A stretch of 7,189 nucleotides of DNA from Candidatus Roizmanbacteria bacterium CG_4_10_14_0_2_um_filter_36_35 (lineage in GTDB: Bacteria; Patescibacteriota; Microgenomatia; UBA1406; GWC2-37-13), in NCBI GenBank assembly GCA_002792355.1, contig PFOE01000014.1:8100-15288 (forward strand), read 5' to 3'. The notes below the pieces were generated by a model. The model saw only the letters and a list, made by a program, of their open reading frames with translations, searched no databases and was not told the origin of the DNA. The translations under genes were made by a program, and so were the position numbers. Below are positions 6,755-7,189 of the stretch, in pieces (position 1 is the stretch's first letter; each line of letters opens with the position of its first letter).

Positions 6755-7189
6755 CCCGCCATTTAATATAAATCCCCCAGAATCTGATACTTGAAAACAG
6801 TGCAAAGACAAACCCCGGAAATCCATCCATGAAGCCTTTGTGGCGGAAGTACATCATCAAAAAAGTAATTTTCGGTTTCCAGATGATATAGTTAAAAAGG
6901 CCGAGCTTGGTATCTTTCGGCATCTTTTCCACTTCCAAGCTGGTGTAGCGATCCCAGCGCATTAAATACCTTGAGAAATCAGGGTCGGCATAATGCAGGA
7001 TAGGGTTTTGTAGATAGCCAATATTTCTCGACTCACTTCGTTCGCTCGAAAGATAATTATTTATAGTTCGAGCTTGTCGAGAACTATTTTTCGGATCTAT
7101 TATCTCCACATTTTCATGAACGTCTTTACAGGGAAATTTGGCAACGCCGTTTTTGTAAAGACGAATCGTATAATCTGGATACTGTCCGC
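6738..7189 (-). CDS. Family 2 glycosyltransferase, C-terminal part (5' truncated by window)
   Basis: The minus-strand frame is open from the window edge to TAA (6738-6740), with 149 visible residues. The GTG at 7109 is an internal codon, not a start: the 26 residues before it are conserved family sequence, including YPDYTIRLYKNG (3-14) and VHENVE (23-28). These are followed by GYLQNPILHYADPDFSRYL (57-75) and FRHKGFMDGFPGF (114-126). This series is typical of the C-terminal half of GT2 enzymes of the WaaE/KdtX-like type, which transfer a nucleotide-activated sugar at the cytoplasmic membrane face in polysaccharide or lipid glycan synthesis. The N-terminal GT-A nucleotide-binding half lies outside the window. 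Residues about 34-56 (around SSRQARTI and SSERSESRN) are not typical of the family and coincide with a palindromic DNA element. The basic tail RARRQS runs into the 3' end of convergent ychF. The sugar and acceptor are unknown. Confidence 0.88.
   Translation of the reverse strand, partial: GQYPDYTIRLYKNGVAKFPCKDVHENVEIIDPKNSSRQARTINNYLSSERSESRNIGYLQNPILHYADPDFSRYLMRWDRYTSLEVEKMPKDTKLGLFNYIIWKPKITFLMMYFRHKGFMDGFPGFVFALFSSIRFWGIYIKWRARRQS
7021..7087. repeat. REP/RPE-like palindromic element inserted in frame in the GT2 gene
   Basis: On the plus strand the parts are TTCTCGAC (7025-7032), an 11-nt middle (7033-7043), GCTCGAA (7044-7050), an AT spacer (7051-7066), TTCGAGC (7067-7073), TT, then GTCGAGAA (7076-7083). 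The two outer 8-mers and the two inner 7-mers are perfect reverse complements, so the element is two related units facing each other. The outer arms extend to 12 bp with one mismatch (7021-7032 with 7076-7087). It has no stop in the GT2 frame and encodes about residues 34-56 of the visible protein. I recall similar TTCGAGC...GTCGAGAA palindromes as dispersed repeats in environmental genomes, but cannot confirm that here. No clear target-site duplication is visible. Confidence 0.7.

Noticed and set aside
6458..6826. Minus-strand open frame of 122 codons across the ychF 3' end
   Set aside because: It lies mostly antisense to the conserved ychF TGS domain, and its residues resemble no family. 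It also overlaps the supported GT2 gene in another frame.
1..7189. Possible recoding of TGA as glycine, as in some related lineages
   Set aside because: TGA ends two genes at sensible places, one of them just before a terminator, and glycine and tryptophan use ordinary codons throughout.

Overview
The window is AT-rich and looks like part of a Patescibacteria (Candidate Phyla Radiation) genome, most likely of the Microgenomates type. This is inferred from the very lysine/asparagine/isoleucine-rich membrane proteins, the lack of clear Shine-Dalgarno sequences, starts placed very close to -10 boxes, and large envelope GT-C-type proteins of a style I associate with that group. Two genes end in TGA and tryptophan is encoded by TGG, so TGA is an ordinary stop here; this argues against the lineages that read TGA as glycine. 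The taxonomic call is not proven.

Layout: (1) 1-587, plus strand: the 3' end of a soluble protein I do not recognise. (2) 609-634: a strong hairpin with T-runs on both strands, shared as a bidirectional terminator by this gene and the convergent gene that follows. (3) 636-2426, minus strand: a polytopic membrane protein with a GT-C glycosyltransferase-like layout. (4) 2427-2462: a 36-bp divergent promoter gap, framed by a perfect 9-bp inverted repeat that contains both start codons. (5) 2463-5516, plus strand: a 1017-residue membrane protein resembling the AftD/DUF3367 (or YfhO-like) GT-C group, with a large extracytoplasmic region and a C-terminal anchor. (6) 5517-5665: a non-coding gap holding an AT-rich palindromic repeat with 9-bp tandem units and a TATAAT box just before the next start. 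(7) 5666-6754, plus strand: ychF, a complete Obg-family ATPase. (8) 6738-7189, minus strand: the C-terminal part of a family 2 glycosyltransferase, overlapping the end of ychF by 17 bp.

The genes other than ychF suggest a cell-envelope glycan neighbourhood: two divergent GT-C-like membrane proteins and a GT2 enzyme. The acceptor and sugar cannot be told from sequence. ychF is a housekeeping gene that happens to lie between them.

The most notable observation is a compact palindromic element (about 7021-7087) inside the open reading frame of the GT2 gene. It is translated in frame as about 23 extra residues between two conserved GT2 segments, which resembles in principle the protein-coding insertions of Rickettsia palindromic elements. 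A second, unrelated palindromic repeat lies upstream of ychF. No tRNA, rRNA, CRISPR array or transposase gene was found.
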